64,000 nt of DNA from a virus. Within the stretch, counting starts at the first letter, position 1, and each line of letters starts with the position of its first letter. This document shows positions 39,247-47,577 of this stretch, piece after piece. The position numbers and the translations under genes are program-made. Below the pieces are notes generated by a model. That model saw only the letters and a program-made list of their open reading frames with translations. It was not told the DNA's origin and made no database searches. Location of the stretch: IMG/VR virus record IMGVR_UViG_3300028840_008180, positions 28,083 through 92,082 of that record; one strand, written 5' to 3'.

Positions 39247-40261
39247 TCTCAGTTTAGTCTTGGTACTCGCAGCAGCAGCAGTGCAGGCCCAAGAAAGTCC
39301 GAAGAAGATTGCCATCGGCCTAGATGCTGATGCGAATGAACTGTTCCAGGCGCAGCAAGTAGCTGATCCTGTCGAACCGCCTGTTACAACCCCTGTGACA
39401 GACCCGGTACCACCTACACCACCAGCCGATGAAATCATCCAGATAAAAGGTCCGGATGGTGTGAAGACTGTGATTGTCAAACCACAGTCACCTCGCCAAA
39501 GGTACGGCTACGCTGGTCACGGCGGTATCCAGTGGGGTGGCCGAGGTTACAGTGATTGGGGAGATTACAACCACGCCTCAACTGCCGCTGAAGGCTATCT
39601 GAGTGGCGTTGGAAGATTAAGAGAAGGTCAAGCGAGATTCCTTGAAGGTCTCGGTCGTTACCAGAACATGCACCAGGAGGCCAGAACGAAAGCTATCGAG
39701 AACTGGTCTTTCGGCGTGGAGACTTGGTGGTACCTGAAAGATCAGTACCGTGAGCGAAAGTATGGTAAAGACTGGATCGACAAAGAGAACCACCGCCTTG
39801 ACCAGATTGAGCGGCGTAAAATGTTGGAATGGCGGAAGAAGGACTTCATCGCCAAAGGCATGCTTCCTAAACCTCAGCCACAATCTTGTGTCATCCGTGG
39901 TAGGAAGTACAAGACTGTCGATGAGTGGAAAGGGACGGCGGACCATATCCTTCACCAACTGGAGCTACAGGAGAGGGATATCAGGAACGCCCTGAAGAAA
40001 CTCCGCAGCACCGACGCCTTCAGACGAGTGGTTGAGTGGGAGAGGATGTCCGAATACGAAAGGCACCGCTATCGCACGAAGCAGAAAGCTGCTGCCGTTC
40101 TGGGTGAGCCTACCCCCGACCTAATCACCCGTAAAGGTAGGGAGATGGCCGAACTCTCTCTCGAAGAGGCTCAGCGTCAGGTCCTGGCCAAGCAGAAGGC
40201 CGTTAAGGAGTTTATCAAGATCAAAGGGAATGTGGTCATAGACCCAGTAGGAGGTAAGTGA
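39230..40261 (+). CDS. secreted protein of planctomycete-like type
   Basis: 343 residues with a signal peptide (MKTLLSLSLVLVLAAAAVQA) behind AAGGAGGAG. A Pro/Thr spacer (PVTTPVTDPVPPTPP) follows, then a Gly/Tyr segment, STAAEGYLSGVGRLREGQ and a long charged helix. From memory this STAAEGY-type region occurs in secreted planctomycete proteins, which would point to host origin; this was not verified. It overlaps the previous gene by 17 bases. Confidence 0.68.
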   Translation: MKTLLSLSLVLVLAAAAVQAQESPKKIAIGLDADANELFQAQQVADPVEPPVTTPVTDPVPPTPPADEIIQIKGPDGVKTVIVKPQSPRQRYGYAGHGGIQWGGRGYSDWGDYNHASTAAEGYLSGVGRLREGQARFLEGLGRYQNMHQEARTKAIENWSFGVETWWYLKDQYRERKYGKDWIDKENHRLDQIERRKMLEWRKKDFIAKGMLPKPQPQSCVIRGRKYKTVDEWKGTADHILHQLELQERDIRNALKKLRSTDAFRRVVEWERMSEYERHRYRTKQKAAAVLGEPTPDLITRKGREMAELSLEEAQRQVLAKQKAVKEFIKIKGNVVIDPVGGK

Positions 40262-40752
40262 TGAAGAAGAGATTTCACCATAACTTCCAGAATGATAGCG
40301 ATGAAGGATTCTGGATTGTTTTTCTAATCGTAGTGGTGATGCTGATCCTTGCCATGAGCTTTGGATGCGGGAAAACCGTCGAGCCAACAATGACATCGGA
40401 AAGAGTCCAAACCCCACAATTTGGTGAGGAAGTTGTTGGCCCAGCGACATCGTTTGAGCAAGCAATGGAACTTGCTCAACGCCATAATCGTTCCGTTCTC
40501 CTCATTTTCAGTTCTACATGGTGTGATCCTTGTAAGATTATGGAAAATGAGGTCTGGTCCTCGCCAACTGTGCAGCGAAAACTGAAGAAGTTTATCGTCT
40601 ACAAGGTTGATGTGGATCGGCAACGGAGTTTAGCGAACAAGTTTGGTGTCCGTACCGTCCCGACGTACATCATCCTAGATGAGGATGCCAAGCCTGTTCG
40701 CATTGGTTCCGGCCAGCGCAATCACAGCGAGATTATGCGTTGGTTGGATTGA
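40261..40752 (+). CDS. membrane-anchored thioredoxin-like protein
   Basis: 163 residues. One N-terminal membrane helix (FWIVFLIVVVMLILAMSFG) then a thioredoxin-fold domain with the redox motif WCDPC near 93-97 and the cis-Pro loop GVRTVPTYII. Predicted to face outward and reduce or isomerise disulfides, perhaps for the Cys-rich exported proteins. Start shares one base with the previous stop. Ends at a strong terminator. Confidence 0.82.
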   Translation: MKKRFHHNFQNDSDEGFWIVFLIVVVMLILAMSFGCGKTVEPTMTSERVQTPQFGEEVVGPATSFEQAMELAQRHNRSVLLIFSSTWCDPCKIMENEVWSSPTVQRKLKKFIVYKVDVDRQRSLANKFGVRTVPTYIILDEDAKPVRIGSGQRNHSEIMRWLD

Positions 40753-40778
40753 TCTGACCTCTTTAGGTTAGAATGATG

Positions 40779-40822
40779 AAAACCACCCCCTGCGGCTTTG
40801 CCCGCAGGGGGTGGTTTTTTGC
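40779..40822. terminator. bidirectional intrinsic terminator
   Basis: AACCACCCCCTGCGG, loop CTTTGC, complementary arm, then six T on the plus side and A-rich on the other, between convergent thioredoxin and CAP genes. Confidence 0.88.
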
Positions 40823-40823
40823 G

Positions 40824-41273
40824 CTAGTAGCTAGGCGTAGCGAATAAGACGCACCAGTACAACCTACCACTTTTGCTTTTCGCTATAGCGGTTCCGATGT
40901 GCGTGAATTTACCTAGGATGTTCTTCCGGTGCCCCTCTGACTCCATCCAGCCTCTTGTTACGCCGTCGACGCTGTGGTAGCCAGCGGCGATATTCTCGGC
41001 GACCATATAGTAGTCGTACCCTTCTACTTCTACACGGTCTGACGGTCGGCTACCGCCTTTTCCGTAGTGGCTTAGTTGGTCTCTTTTGGCCATGTAGCTG
41101 GCATGTTTTTGAGCGGCGGTGTTGAGTCGCTCGTCAACGACCAGATAGTTGAGCTTGTATTCTTCTCGAATGTTGTTGTGTTCATAGACAAGGCCGTCCA
41201 TTTCGATTGGTGTGTAGGATGCGCAGCCTACGAGTAAACAAAGGCCGAAGAGTAGTGGTAGGAATGGTCTCAT
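40824..41273 (-). CDS. CAP-domain lipoprotein
   Basis: 149 residues. Lipoprotein signal with lipobox LLVGC. CAP/SCP (YkwD-like) motifs: HNNIREEY near 32, SHYGKGG near 68, ENIAAGYHS near 93, GHRKNILG near 113 and YWCVLFA near the end. Exported CAP proteins are envelope-associated; in a phage it might modify the surface after infection. AGGAGAG precedes the ATG. Confidence 0.82.
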   Translation of the reverse strand: MRPFLPLLFGLCLLVGCASYTPIEMDGLVYEHNNIREEYKLNYLVVDERLNTAAQKHASYMAKRDQLSHYGKGGSRPSDRVEVEGYDYYMVAENIAAGYHSVDGVTRGWMESEGHRKNILGKFTHIGTAIAKSKSGRLYWCVLFATPSY

Positions 41274-41476
41274 ATTCTCTCCTAATTTACGGGAGTTTGT
41301 AGGTGAAGATTTTTCCTCCCAGGATAGATAGTGAGAACCTTCCTTTATTTCCTTTTCGTAAGTTCATTGCGATAGCGATCCGTCTCGTGATATTTTTGGG
41401 GAAATCCTAATAAAATCTGTAACTTTTACTAAGGTTTATGAATAGATACTGTCGTTAATAGGATAGGGACCCATTT

Positions 41477-41941
41477 ATGGAGAATGATATGTCAAAGAGA
41501 AAGAGTGGTTGGCCTAAGGGTAAAGAGATTCGTCAGATTTTGTTGCACTATGTGGATGTTGGGAATTTGTCGCCCTTTAAGGCTGATGCGTTTATTGATC
41601 GATGTAAGGATATGATGAGGGACATCATTGAACAACTTCAGGAGCAAGGAGTGGCTCTTATCACAATACCCGTGAGACCCGGTTGTGCTACCCGCATGGA
41701 GGTGATGCCTTTGATCGAGTCGGACTCTTCATTTGATGTCGAACCGCAGTCAATGGTAGAGTGGAGTGAAATCAGCAAGCCACAATGTGAAGAGAGCAAT
41801 CCACCGCAGGACGACCACCCAGATGAAGATCATAAGAGGTGGTTTCAGGAGTTCAAAAAGTCGGTACAGGATGAACACATCAAGGTTACGCTCGATGAGG
41901 AGGAGTTGACACTTGATGTGAAGATTGCCGAAGAGGAATAA
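41477..41941 (+). CDS. hypothetical protein
   Basis: 154 residues; basic start (MSKRKSGWPKGKEIRQ from the alternative ATG at 41489), helical middle (FKADAFIDRCKDMMRDIIEQLQ), acidic C-terminus ending KIAEEE. Not recognised. Upstream ATACTGTCGTTAATA also occurs, slightly altered, before the gene at 15065. Confidence 0.7.
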   Translation: MENDMSKRKSGWPKGKEIRQILLHYVDVGNLSPFKADAFIDRCKDMMRDIIEQLQEQGVALITIPVRPGCATRMEVMPLIESDSSFDVEPQSMVEWSEISKPQCEESNPPQDDHPDEDHKRWFQEFKKSVQDEHIKVTLDEEELTLDVKIAEEE

Positions 41942-41952
41942 GGATATGCCCG

Positions 41953-42059
41953 TGGTCGGAAGCACCTCGGTATCTGTCCAAGGATGGCCTCACGGATGAT
42001 TGGACAGGAGGTTAGGAACGAATCGACGGATCGATTGTGATATCGAGGTATTCCGACCA
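41953..42059 (+). ncRNA. structured RNA, predicted three-way junction in the leader of the next gene
   Basis: The intergenic sequence folds into P1 of about 20 bp (TGGTCGGAA with TTCCGACCA, then ACCTCGGTATC with GATATCGAGGT), P2 CTGTCCA/TGGACAG and P3 AATCGA-CGGA-TCGATT. It begins 11 bases after the preceding stop and ends 46 bases before the downstream ATG, a position typical of a riboswitch-like leader or processed RNA. No known family recognised. Confidence 0.5.
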
Positions 42060-42105
42060 AGACTTATATGCGTACAAACCTGTATTTTTAACCCCTAGGA
42101 GAAAG

Positions 42106-42690
42106 ATGGATTACATCCTTAACACGTTTCCCATCCAAGACATTGAGTACCAAAGGCTGGATGAAGAGTTCGGTGACTTGGTACACTACGCTGCTTGGCA
42201 GCTAGTTCAAAAGAATGTCAAAAACAACCACACAGATGATCAGGAAGATATCGCCCAAGACATACGATGGGCGACCATCCGTGCTGGTTCTTATTTCAAA
42301 CGTCAAGTGTACCTGGAGAGGTGCATGAAGATCGTGCGTGATTATGTTCGAGATGAGGTTGTCGTTACAATCTTGGACGAGCTAGAGAATCTATGGCACA
42401 ATAGAACGAAGCATGGCGCTAACAAGCAGAAGTTTGGTAGGCACCAAGAAATTCTTCTGGATGAACTTGTCAATCGTTATGTTCCATCGAAGGTGCGGCC
42501 TCGTAAAGATGCGCCGTTGGACATTGATAAGAAGTTTACCACATATTGCAAGGCGATTATCTGGAATTGTCAGAAGAGTTTGGGTAAGAAGATTACTCGT
42601 GAGAAATCGATTCGTTCAGGAATCGTAAGTTTATCCGAGTATGATTACCTTGTTTCACAGTCCGGTGAAATATCTGTTGTCAAGAAATGA
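42106..42690 (+). CDS. putative sigma factor, late-type (gp55-like)
   Basis: 194 residues from MDYILNTFPIQD behind CTAGGAG. DDQEDIAQDIRWATIRAGSYF near 47-67 and KFTTYCKAIIWNCQKSLGKKITREK near 146-170 resemble sigma region 2 and its core-binding helix as in T4 gp55, but with a longer insertion between. If right, it would direct late transcription, and the TATATA boxes are the obvious target. A basic helical protein of other function cannot be excluded. Confidence 0.4.
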   Translation: MDYILNTFPIQDIEYQRLDEEFGDLVHYAAWQLVQKNVKNNHTDDQEDIAQDIRWATIRAGSYFKRQVYLERCMKIVRDYVRDEVVVTILDELENLWHNRTKHGANKQKFGRHQEILLDELVNRYVPSKVRPRKDAPLDIDKKFTTYCKAIIWNCQKSLGKKITREKSIRSGIVSLSEYDYLVSQSGEISVVKK

Positions 42691-42696
42691 TTTTCT

Positions 42697-42725
42697 CTTA
42701 ATTCAATTCGTCTTCCTGCCGATAC
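42697..42725 (+). promoter_or_regulatory. CTTAAT-N14-TGCCGATAC promoter of dnaB
   Basis: Bipartite element with a perfect -10 part and a looser -35 part, 19 bases before the helicase ATG. Confidence 0.62.
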
Positions 42726-42744
42726 ATTAGAAAGTGGAGGAAGA

Positions 42745-44214
42745 ATGAATAACGAACATGATGCTGACCGAGCAGAACTTGAGCGTCTCAATCTGCACAA
42801 TCCTGATGATGTTGAAAACGAATATTTTGACTGGCCTGACGAGTTTCTACAAAGGATACTTGGGTCGCTACTATGTGATCCATACTTTCTAATCCAAGGA
42901 ATGGACTTAATCAAGCCCGAATACTTTCGGGAGAACGTCCATCGCTTTCTTTGTAAGACGACCTTAGATCATTACAAGAAGTACAACAAGCAACCCGACG
43001 AACACATTCTTGAAGCTGAAATCCGAGAGCACATTGGTACTGGTTTGAGTTTGGAGTACTATCTCGCTGAAATGCGAATGGTATGTGACGCATACGAACC
43101 GGGCCTTGAGCGTCGGGAGTATTTCTTAGACAAGATCACCGAGTTTGCAAAGACTCAATCACTACGCCTAGCGTATCATAAGACACTCTCGCTCTTTGGT
43201 ACCAAAGATGCTGGGAAGTGGGCGAAGATTAGGGCGCTCCTTGAAGAGGCATTTCTTGTCGAGCGTAACGTCGAGATAGGTCTTGATTATTTCGAGACGA
43301 TTGAAGAGCGTTACAAGCGTGTTATGCAAGGCAAAGAGGAGAAGGAGTATTTCCCAACTGGGTTCCCGTTAATCGATCAGGCATTAGGTGGCGGGATGCT
43401 AAGGGGTGAGGCCGGTGCTTTCGCCGGAATGAGTGGTTCTGGTAAGAGTCTCGCACTCGTCAAGGTGAGCAAGGAGAACCTACTCAGAGGCAAGAACGTT
43501 CTTTACGTCTCATTGGAGTTGGATGAAGACCTCGTTGCGGAACGTTTCGACTCGATGATCACAAATTATCCGATTCGATCATTGTACTTCGATCCGATAC
43601 CACGGAATGTGAAGGTTGCGTTAGACGAAGAGCGTGGTCACTGTGGGTGTCTGGTGATCAAGCAATTCCCCGCTGGTGCCGCCGACGTTTCCACGGTAAG
43701 GGCGTACATCGCACAACTGAACCTGCATGACTTCGTACCCGACCTTGTGATCATTGATTACGTTGGTGAGTGTAGAGATATTCCTGGTATCAAAACATAC
43801 GAAAGTCGCCAACGACTAATTCGTGATATGAGAGGTTTGGCAACCGAGCTTGATATCTGCCTCCTAACAGCCATGCAGGTTAATCGTGGTGGTCGTGATG
43901 CAATGGAGAACAAGGGTTATCTTGATGATGATGTCTTGGCTGATAGTATTGGTCAGGTCCGCCCACTGGATGCCCTTTGGACCATCAGTCAAAACGATAC
44001 AGAACAGAAAGCTGCGGTGGGTACGATTTTCATATCAAAGCACCGTAGAGGTGTTGGTAGGTTAAGGTTTTACTTCGAGCGTGATATCAATACGTTGGAG
44101 ATGAGAGAGATCAGTAAGGAAAAATATGAAAAAGAGTTAAGTAAAGTGAAGGATAAGTCGATAGATGAAATAGAGATGGAGAAGCTATCTGGTGATACCA
44201 AAGGCTTCTTCTAA
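42745..44214 (+). CDS. dnaB: DnaB/gp41-like replicative helicase
   Basis: Hexameric 5'-3' fork helicase. 489 residues: an N-terminal helical domain (1-170), linker, and a RecA-type motor with Walker A GMSGSGKS (228-235), LELDED near 255, Walker B LVIIDYVGE, TAMQVNRGG and an arginine-finger region RRGVGRLRF. GTGGAGG precedes the ATG. Shares the promoter class of polA, uvsW and ssb. Confidence 0.92.
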   Translation: MNNEHDADRAELERLNLHNPDDVENEYFDWPDEFLQRILGSLLCDPYFLIQGMDLIKPEYFRENVHRFLCKTTLDHYKKYNKQPDEHILEAEIREHIGTGLSLEYYLAEMRMVCDAYEPGLERREYFLDKITEFAKTQSLRLAYHKTLSLFGTKDAGKWAKIRALLEEAFLVERNVEIGLDYFETIEERYKRVMQGKEEKEYFPTGFPLIDQALGGGMLRGEAGAFAGMSGSGKSLALVKVSKENLLRGKNVLYVSLELDEDLVAERFDSMITNYPIRSLYFDPIPRNVKVALDEERGHCGCLVIKQFPAGAADVSTVRAYIAQLNLHDFVPDLVIIDYVGECRDIPGIKTYESRQRLIRDMRGLATELDICLLTAMQVNRGGRDAMENKGYLDDDVLADSIGQVRPLDALWTISQNDTEQKAAVGTIFISKHRRGVGRLRFYFERDINTLEMREISKEKYEKELSKVKDKSIDEIEMEKLSGDTKGFF

Positions 44215-44238
44215 TACTTTTAACACAAGGAGAATACG

Positions 44239-44709
44239 ATGAAAGTAAAAGTTGGCGATAACGAGGTCAACCTTGATCCGAAAAACCTTGACGTGGATGA
44301 GGTGAATATGAACGAGTTCCTGAAGGAATTTGCAGGCACCTACAACCACTACGCAACACAGTGGGCGACAGCGCAGTATATTCAGCGCAGCGCCGAAGAT
44401 CGCTATGATATCACTTACGCTGAGCGGTTCCGATTCTATAAGGAGAACGATGGCGGGAGCGATAAGTTGGTCGAGGCTAAAGTGAAAGTTCACGATGCCG
44501 TTGTGGAGGCTAAGAGAAAGGTACAGCAATCGAAGTATGTAACGACGTTGCTTAACAGTTACCTCCGCTCTCTCGACAAAGCTTACGAGAGTGCTTTGAA
44601 TCTAGGTTACAACATCCGAAAGGAAATGGATAAGTTGTATCCGAAAAGCGTGAGTGAATTTCCCAAAAACGTAGATGAAGAGGTCGCAAAGGTATGTGCG
44701 GCTGAATAG
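44239..44709 (+). CDS. helical protein, possible UvsY-like mediator
   Basis: 156 residues, almost wholly helical after MKVKVGDNEVNLDP. Contains long amphipathic stretches and SKYVTTLLNSYLRSLDKAY near 98-116. Position right after the replicative helicase, in a phage with UvsX and gp32, makes a UvsY-type recombination mediator attractive; the sequence match is not decisive. Strong AAGGAGA site. Confidence 0.6.
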   Translation: MKVKVGDNEVNLDPKNLDVDEVNMNEFLKEFAGTYNHYATQWATAQYIQRSAEDRYDITYAERFRFYKENDGGSDKLVEAKVKVHDAVVEAKRKVQQSKYVTTLLNSYLRSLDKAYESALNLGYNIRKEMDKLYPKSVSEFPKNVDEEVAKVCAAE

Positions 44710-44757
44710 TGGGAATATGATGTTTGTATAGACCTTGACGACTATGGGTCTAGTTAA

Positions 44758-44797
44758 GCCGCCCGAGGTTAGAAAACCTCGGGCGGCATTTTTTTTG
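44758..44797 (+). terminator. strong intrinsic terminator
   Basis: GCCGCCCGAGGTT, loop AGAA, complementary arm, then A and nine T; closes the dnaB operon. Confidence 0.9.
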
Positions 44798-44844
44798 CTC
44801 AACTTATGTTTCGTTTATGTCGATGATATGAATAGGAGATAACG

Positions 44845-44937
44845 ATGATTGGTAACATACCATTCATGATATTCTGCGTAATACTCGCAACTAGTTTATT
44901 CGTATCAATAGCGGGAATCTACCATGTGAAAACGTAG
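44845..44937 (+). CDS. 30-residue membrane peptide
   Basis: MIGNIPFMIFCVILATSLFV plus a short end, essentially one membrane helix, behind ATAGGAG. Unknown; short phage membrane peptides are often lysis or superinfection proteins but nothing here proves it. Confidence 0.55.
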   Translation: MIGNIPFMIFCVILATSLFVSIAGIYHVKT

Positions 44938-44954
44938 AAGGATTGGGAAGACGT

Positions 44955-45554
44955 ATGATAGACCCTACCAAGATGACACGGTATGGATTGAACCAACACC
45001 AGCTAGAAGAGACGGCTCTCTTCAGCGTTCTTGCGGTGCAAGCAAATGCCGCATCTTCCGCTAAGCGGTTGGATTGGATACTGAGGTACCTTCGGAAAAT
45101 CTTCAAGAAGGATCGCCGAACTGGCCCATTTGCAATCCTACAGAGGTGGCTTGCTTTCCACTCTATTGCCGAACTTCGTGCCATGATGAAGTCTCTGGGC
45201 ATTGGTAAACACGGCATGAAGAGTCGTGCCTTCTTTGAGTTGGTATACAGCGGTCTTGATCTCAAGACTTGCACTCTGGAAGACCTGGAGAAGATACATG
45301 GTATCGGACGAAAAACCTCACGGTTTTTCGTCCTCCACACTCGCCCTAAGGTACGGGTGGCGGCACTGGATACACATATCTTGGCGTACATGCGTGACCA
45401 GGGGTTTGATGTTCCGCAGTCTGCGCCTGGAAGTGCCAAGCGGTACAACGAGATTGAGCAGCAATTCATTGAGCATGCTGACTCGCTGGGGCGTGACATA
45501 GCTGAGTTTGATCTCGAAATTTGGAATGAGTACTCGAAGAATGGAGCAAAGTGA
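44955..45554 (+). CDS. HhH-GPD DNA glycosylase / endonuclease III-like
   Basis: Base-excision repair enzyme. 199 residues with the helix-hairpin-helix IHGIGRKTSRFF (Lys present, as in bifunctional EndoIII enzymes) near 117-128 and the catalytic Asp in AALDTHIL near 140. The C-terminal Fe-S cluster cysteines of EndoIII are absent. A perfect 12-bp hairpin in the DNA lies exactly over the HhH codons. Overlaps the next gene by one base. Confidence 0.82.
   Translation: MIDPTKMTRYGLNQHQLEETALFSVLAVQANAASSAKRLDWILRYLRKIFKKDRRTGPFAILQRWLAFHSIAELRAMMKSLGIGKHGMKSRAFFELVYSGLDLKTCTLEDLEKIHGIGRKTSRFFVLHTRPKVRVAALDTHILAYMRDQGFDVPQSAPGSAKRYNEIEQQFIEHADSLGRDIAEFDLEIWNEYSKNGAK
45306..45333. repeat. coding-region hairpin, perfect 12-bp arms
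   Basis: GGACGAAAAACC, loop TCAC, exact complement, over the HhH motif codons of the glycosylase gene. Confidence 0.88.
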
Positions 45555-45850
45555 TGGATTACATTAAGTATACCGAGTTCAATGATTGGGAGGGTGAGAC
45601 ATGGCATTTCTACATCCCCATCAAAGGGAATGAAGAGGCCGTTACTGACCTGCGAGGGATATGTGATGGTGAGTGTTACTGCGTAGCTGACGAACTAATT
45701 CCCGAAGAGGAGGTTGATGTTCTCGTTAAGCACTCTGCGGTTGGTTACATGCGTAAGCATAATAAGCTTTCGGGAAAATTAACACCGACTGAAGACCTTT
45801 ACAAAGGTGGTATCGTTAAGATGATGGAGGAAAATGATGGCGGAAAATAG
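45554..45850 (+). CDS. hypothetical acidic protein
   Basis: 98 residues from MDYIKYTEFNDWEGETW, on the last base of the glycosylase stop. Mixed alpha/beta, one Cys pair (CDGECYC). Co-translated with the glycosylase. Not recognised. Confidence 0.68.
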   Translation: MDYIKYTEFNDWEGETWHFYIPIKGNEEAVTDLRGICDGECYCVADELIPEEEVDVLVKHSAVGYMRKHNKLSGKLTPTEDLYKGGIVKMMEENDGGK

Positions 45851-46244
45851 CAAGATTGTCGGAATGGAGCGGGTAGACCTTCCTCTCGACCATCCTGAAC
45901 GGACGCATATCAAACCCAAGAAGAAGACCAAGTGTAAGAACTACAGTCGGTACAAAGGTATTCACAAGCCGCATTGTTTGGGTGGACCTGGGTGTGATGC
46001 CTGCTGGGAGAAGTACCACGCCAACTGTGAGCACCCTTTTGGTGAGTTGTCTTACAAGATTGACGAGTCGTTCATCGGTAAGGGTGAACCAATAAAGCTT
46101 CTGACGTGCAATAGGTGCAAAATGGTTTTCCCCAACTGGCAGTGGGTGCCCTCATCTTTCCTGGTTGAGAAGCTTATCGAAGTCCAGACGAAGATTGAAG
46201 ACCTTGAGTTTACTGTTGCTGAGTTACAACGTAGATTGTACTAG
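45837..46244 (+). CDS. Cys/His-rich metal-binding protein
   Basis: 135 residues (an ATG three bases earlier is also possible). Several Cys/His pairs: CKNYS, HCLGGPGCDACW, CEHPFGE and CNRCKMVF, suggesting one or two zinc sites, then a C-terminal coiled helix. GGAGG precedes the start and overlaps the previous gene. Function unknown. Confidence 0.68.
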   Translation: MAENSKIVGMERVDLPLDHPERTHIKPKKKTKCKNYSRYKGIHKPHCLGGPGCDACWEKYHANCEHPFGELSYKIDESFIGKGEPIKLLTCNRCKMVFPNWQWVPSSFLVEKLIEVQTKIEDLEFTVAELQRRLY

Positions 46245-46248
46245 AACT

Positions 46249-47001
46249 ATGATGAATAGCGATTTCCTATTTCGTGATATTCCGATTCTCCACATAGAGC
46301 CGACGAAGTGGTATGGGTCCGCCAGAGAGCTTTTTACAGACAAGGACTTTCACAAGTACCTTCAGGAGTTTTGGCCGATCTTCGCAGCTAGGGCGAATGA
46401 TCTCTGTCTCCAGAATGGGAAGCTTGGTCAGGAATGTGGGAAGATGCGAGAGCGTGCGCTGATGTATCTCTTCTACCGCTACCTGGGGGAGGACGCCTAC
46501 CGGTGCTACCTGGACGATACCTCGATCAAGGTGAATGAGAGAGGGAAGGACACTCTGTTGTTCAACAGGGATGTGTCGATCAAGACGATTACCTCCAACG
46601 GTAGGGACTTCAGCCAACTGAAGGTTAGTTGGATTGAGGACAAGGAGATGGCGAATGAGGTGGCGAGCACCTGGAAGCCGCTGTACGACCTCCTGCTTTG
46701 TCGCCTGAAGTGGGGTTCGGATGACGAGGGAATCTACTACATCTACCAAAGAACGCAGCAGGAGGTCATAGCGGGCTCTGAGGAGGTTTTGAAGACCTCT
46801 GGCGGGTACGGAAAGGGGACTTCACTCAGCAAAGAGGTGTGCGAAAAGCTCGTCAATCACCCCGACACCTTGAAAATTCCCATCACCATGCCAGAAGAGT
46901 ACCGGGACGAGAATTTTCTCACGAGGCTATTTGACCGTATTTACTTCGAGGTGGATCGTGGCCGGTACGTCGAGCGCTACCGAATAGATGGTCGAAATTG
47001 A
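46249..47001 (+). CDS. hypothetical protein, possible nuclease
   Basis: 250 residues starting MMNSDFLFRDIPIL, four bases after the previous stop; the ribosome site is weak. Mixed alpha/beta with RDVSIKTITSNGRDF near 107-121, which recalls the core strand of restriction-type nucleases but lacks a clean E-x-K. Identity unproven. Ends before a new promoterless gap. Confidence 0.6.
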   Translation: MMNSDFLFRDIPILHIEPTKWYGSARELFTDKDFHKYLQEFWPIFAARANDLCLQNGKLGQECGKMRERALMYLFYRYLGEDAYRCYLDDTSIKVNERGKDTLLFNRDVSIKTITSNGRDFSQLKVSWIEDKEMANEVASTWKPLYDLLLCRLKWGSDDEGIYYIYQRTQQEVIAGSEEVLKTSGGYGKGTSLSKEVCEKLVNHPDTLKIPITMPEEYRDENFLTRLFDRIYFEVDRGRYVERYRIDGRN

Positions 47002-47052
47002 CCTTCAGTCCCCTATATTAAGCTGACACAGTTTATTAGATGGGACTTTTCT

Positions 47053-47577
47053 ATGGTCAAACACATGCTATTTCTTAGGTGGTGGCTTTTCATCGTACTG
47101 GTAAGCCTCGGTGGCTATATTGCTTACTCTTTTGGTGTCTTTCATGAAGCCTGGGAACAGGATCAGACGAAGCTCAGTTTCGTTATCGTCGCTATTTTCA
47201 GCTTCATATCGCTTTGGTGCGGCAGCGCTACCTGGGCGGTGAGTAGAAGCTTTGGGAAGAAGGGCATTCCAGAGGAAGCTTTGAAGAAGATTGAATACGC
47301 TGAAGATACCGGTTGGTTCGTCAGCGATATGCTTCTCAACTTAGGTATGATTGGAACCGTGTGTGGGTTCATTATGATGCTGATGGGTGGCTTTGGCGGC
47401 GTTGATGTAGCAAACCCTGCCTCGGTTCAGACAATGCTGTCGAAGCTGAGTGCTGGTATGGCTACTGCGCTGTACACCACTTTGGCTGGATTGATCACAT
47501 GCGTGTTACTCAAGATGCAATGCTTCAACCTTGGTCAGGGCATTGAGAAACTGAGGGCGGATGAAACGATCAAGTAA
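47053..47577 (+). CDS. MotA/TolQ/ExbB-family proton-channel subunit
   Basis: 174 residues, three membrane helices: about 8-30, 40-60 (FVIVAIFSFISLWCG) and a long C-terminal pair containing LNLGMIGTVCGFIMML and LSAGMATALYTTLAGLITCVL, the ExbB/TolQ signature. Such pentamers harness proton flow to move a partner. The partner is the overlapping next gene. A phage copy is unusual. Confidence 0.85.
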   Translation: MVKHMLFLRWWLFIVLVSLGGYIAYSFGVFHEAWEQDQTKLSFVIVAIFSFISLWCGSATWAVSRSFGKKGIPEEALKKIEYAEDTGWFVSDMLLNLGMIGTVCGFIMMLMGGFGGVDVANPASVQTMLSKLSAGMATALYTTLAGLITCVLLKMQCFNLGQGIEKLRADETIK

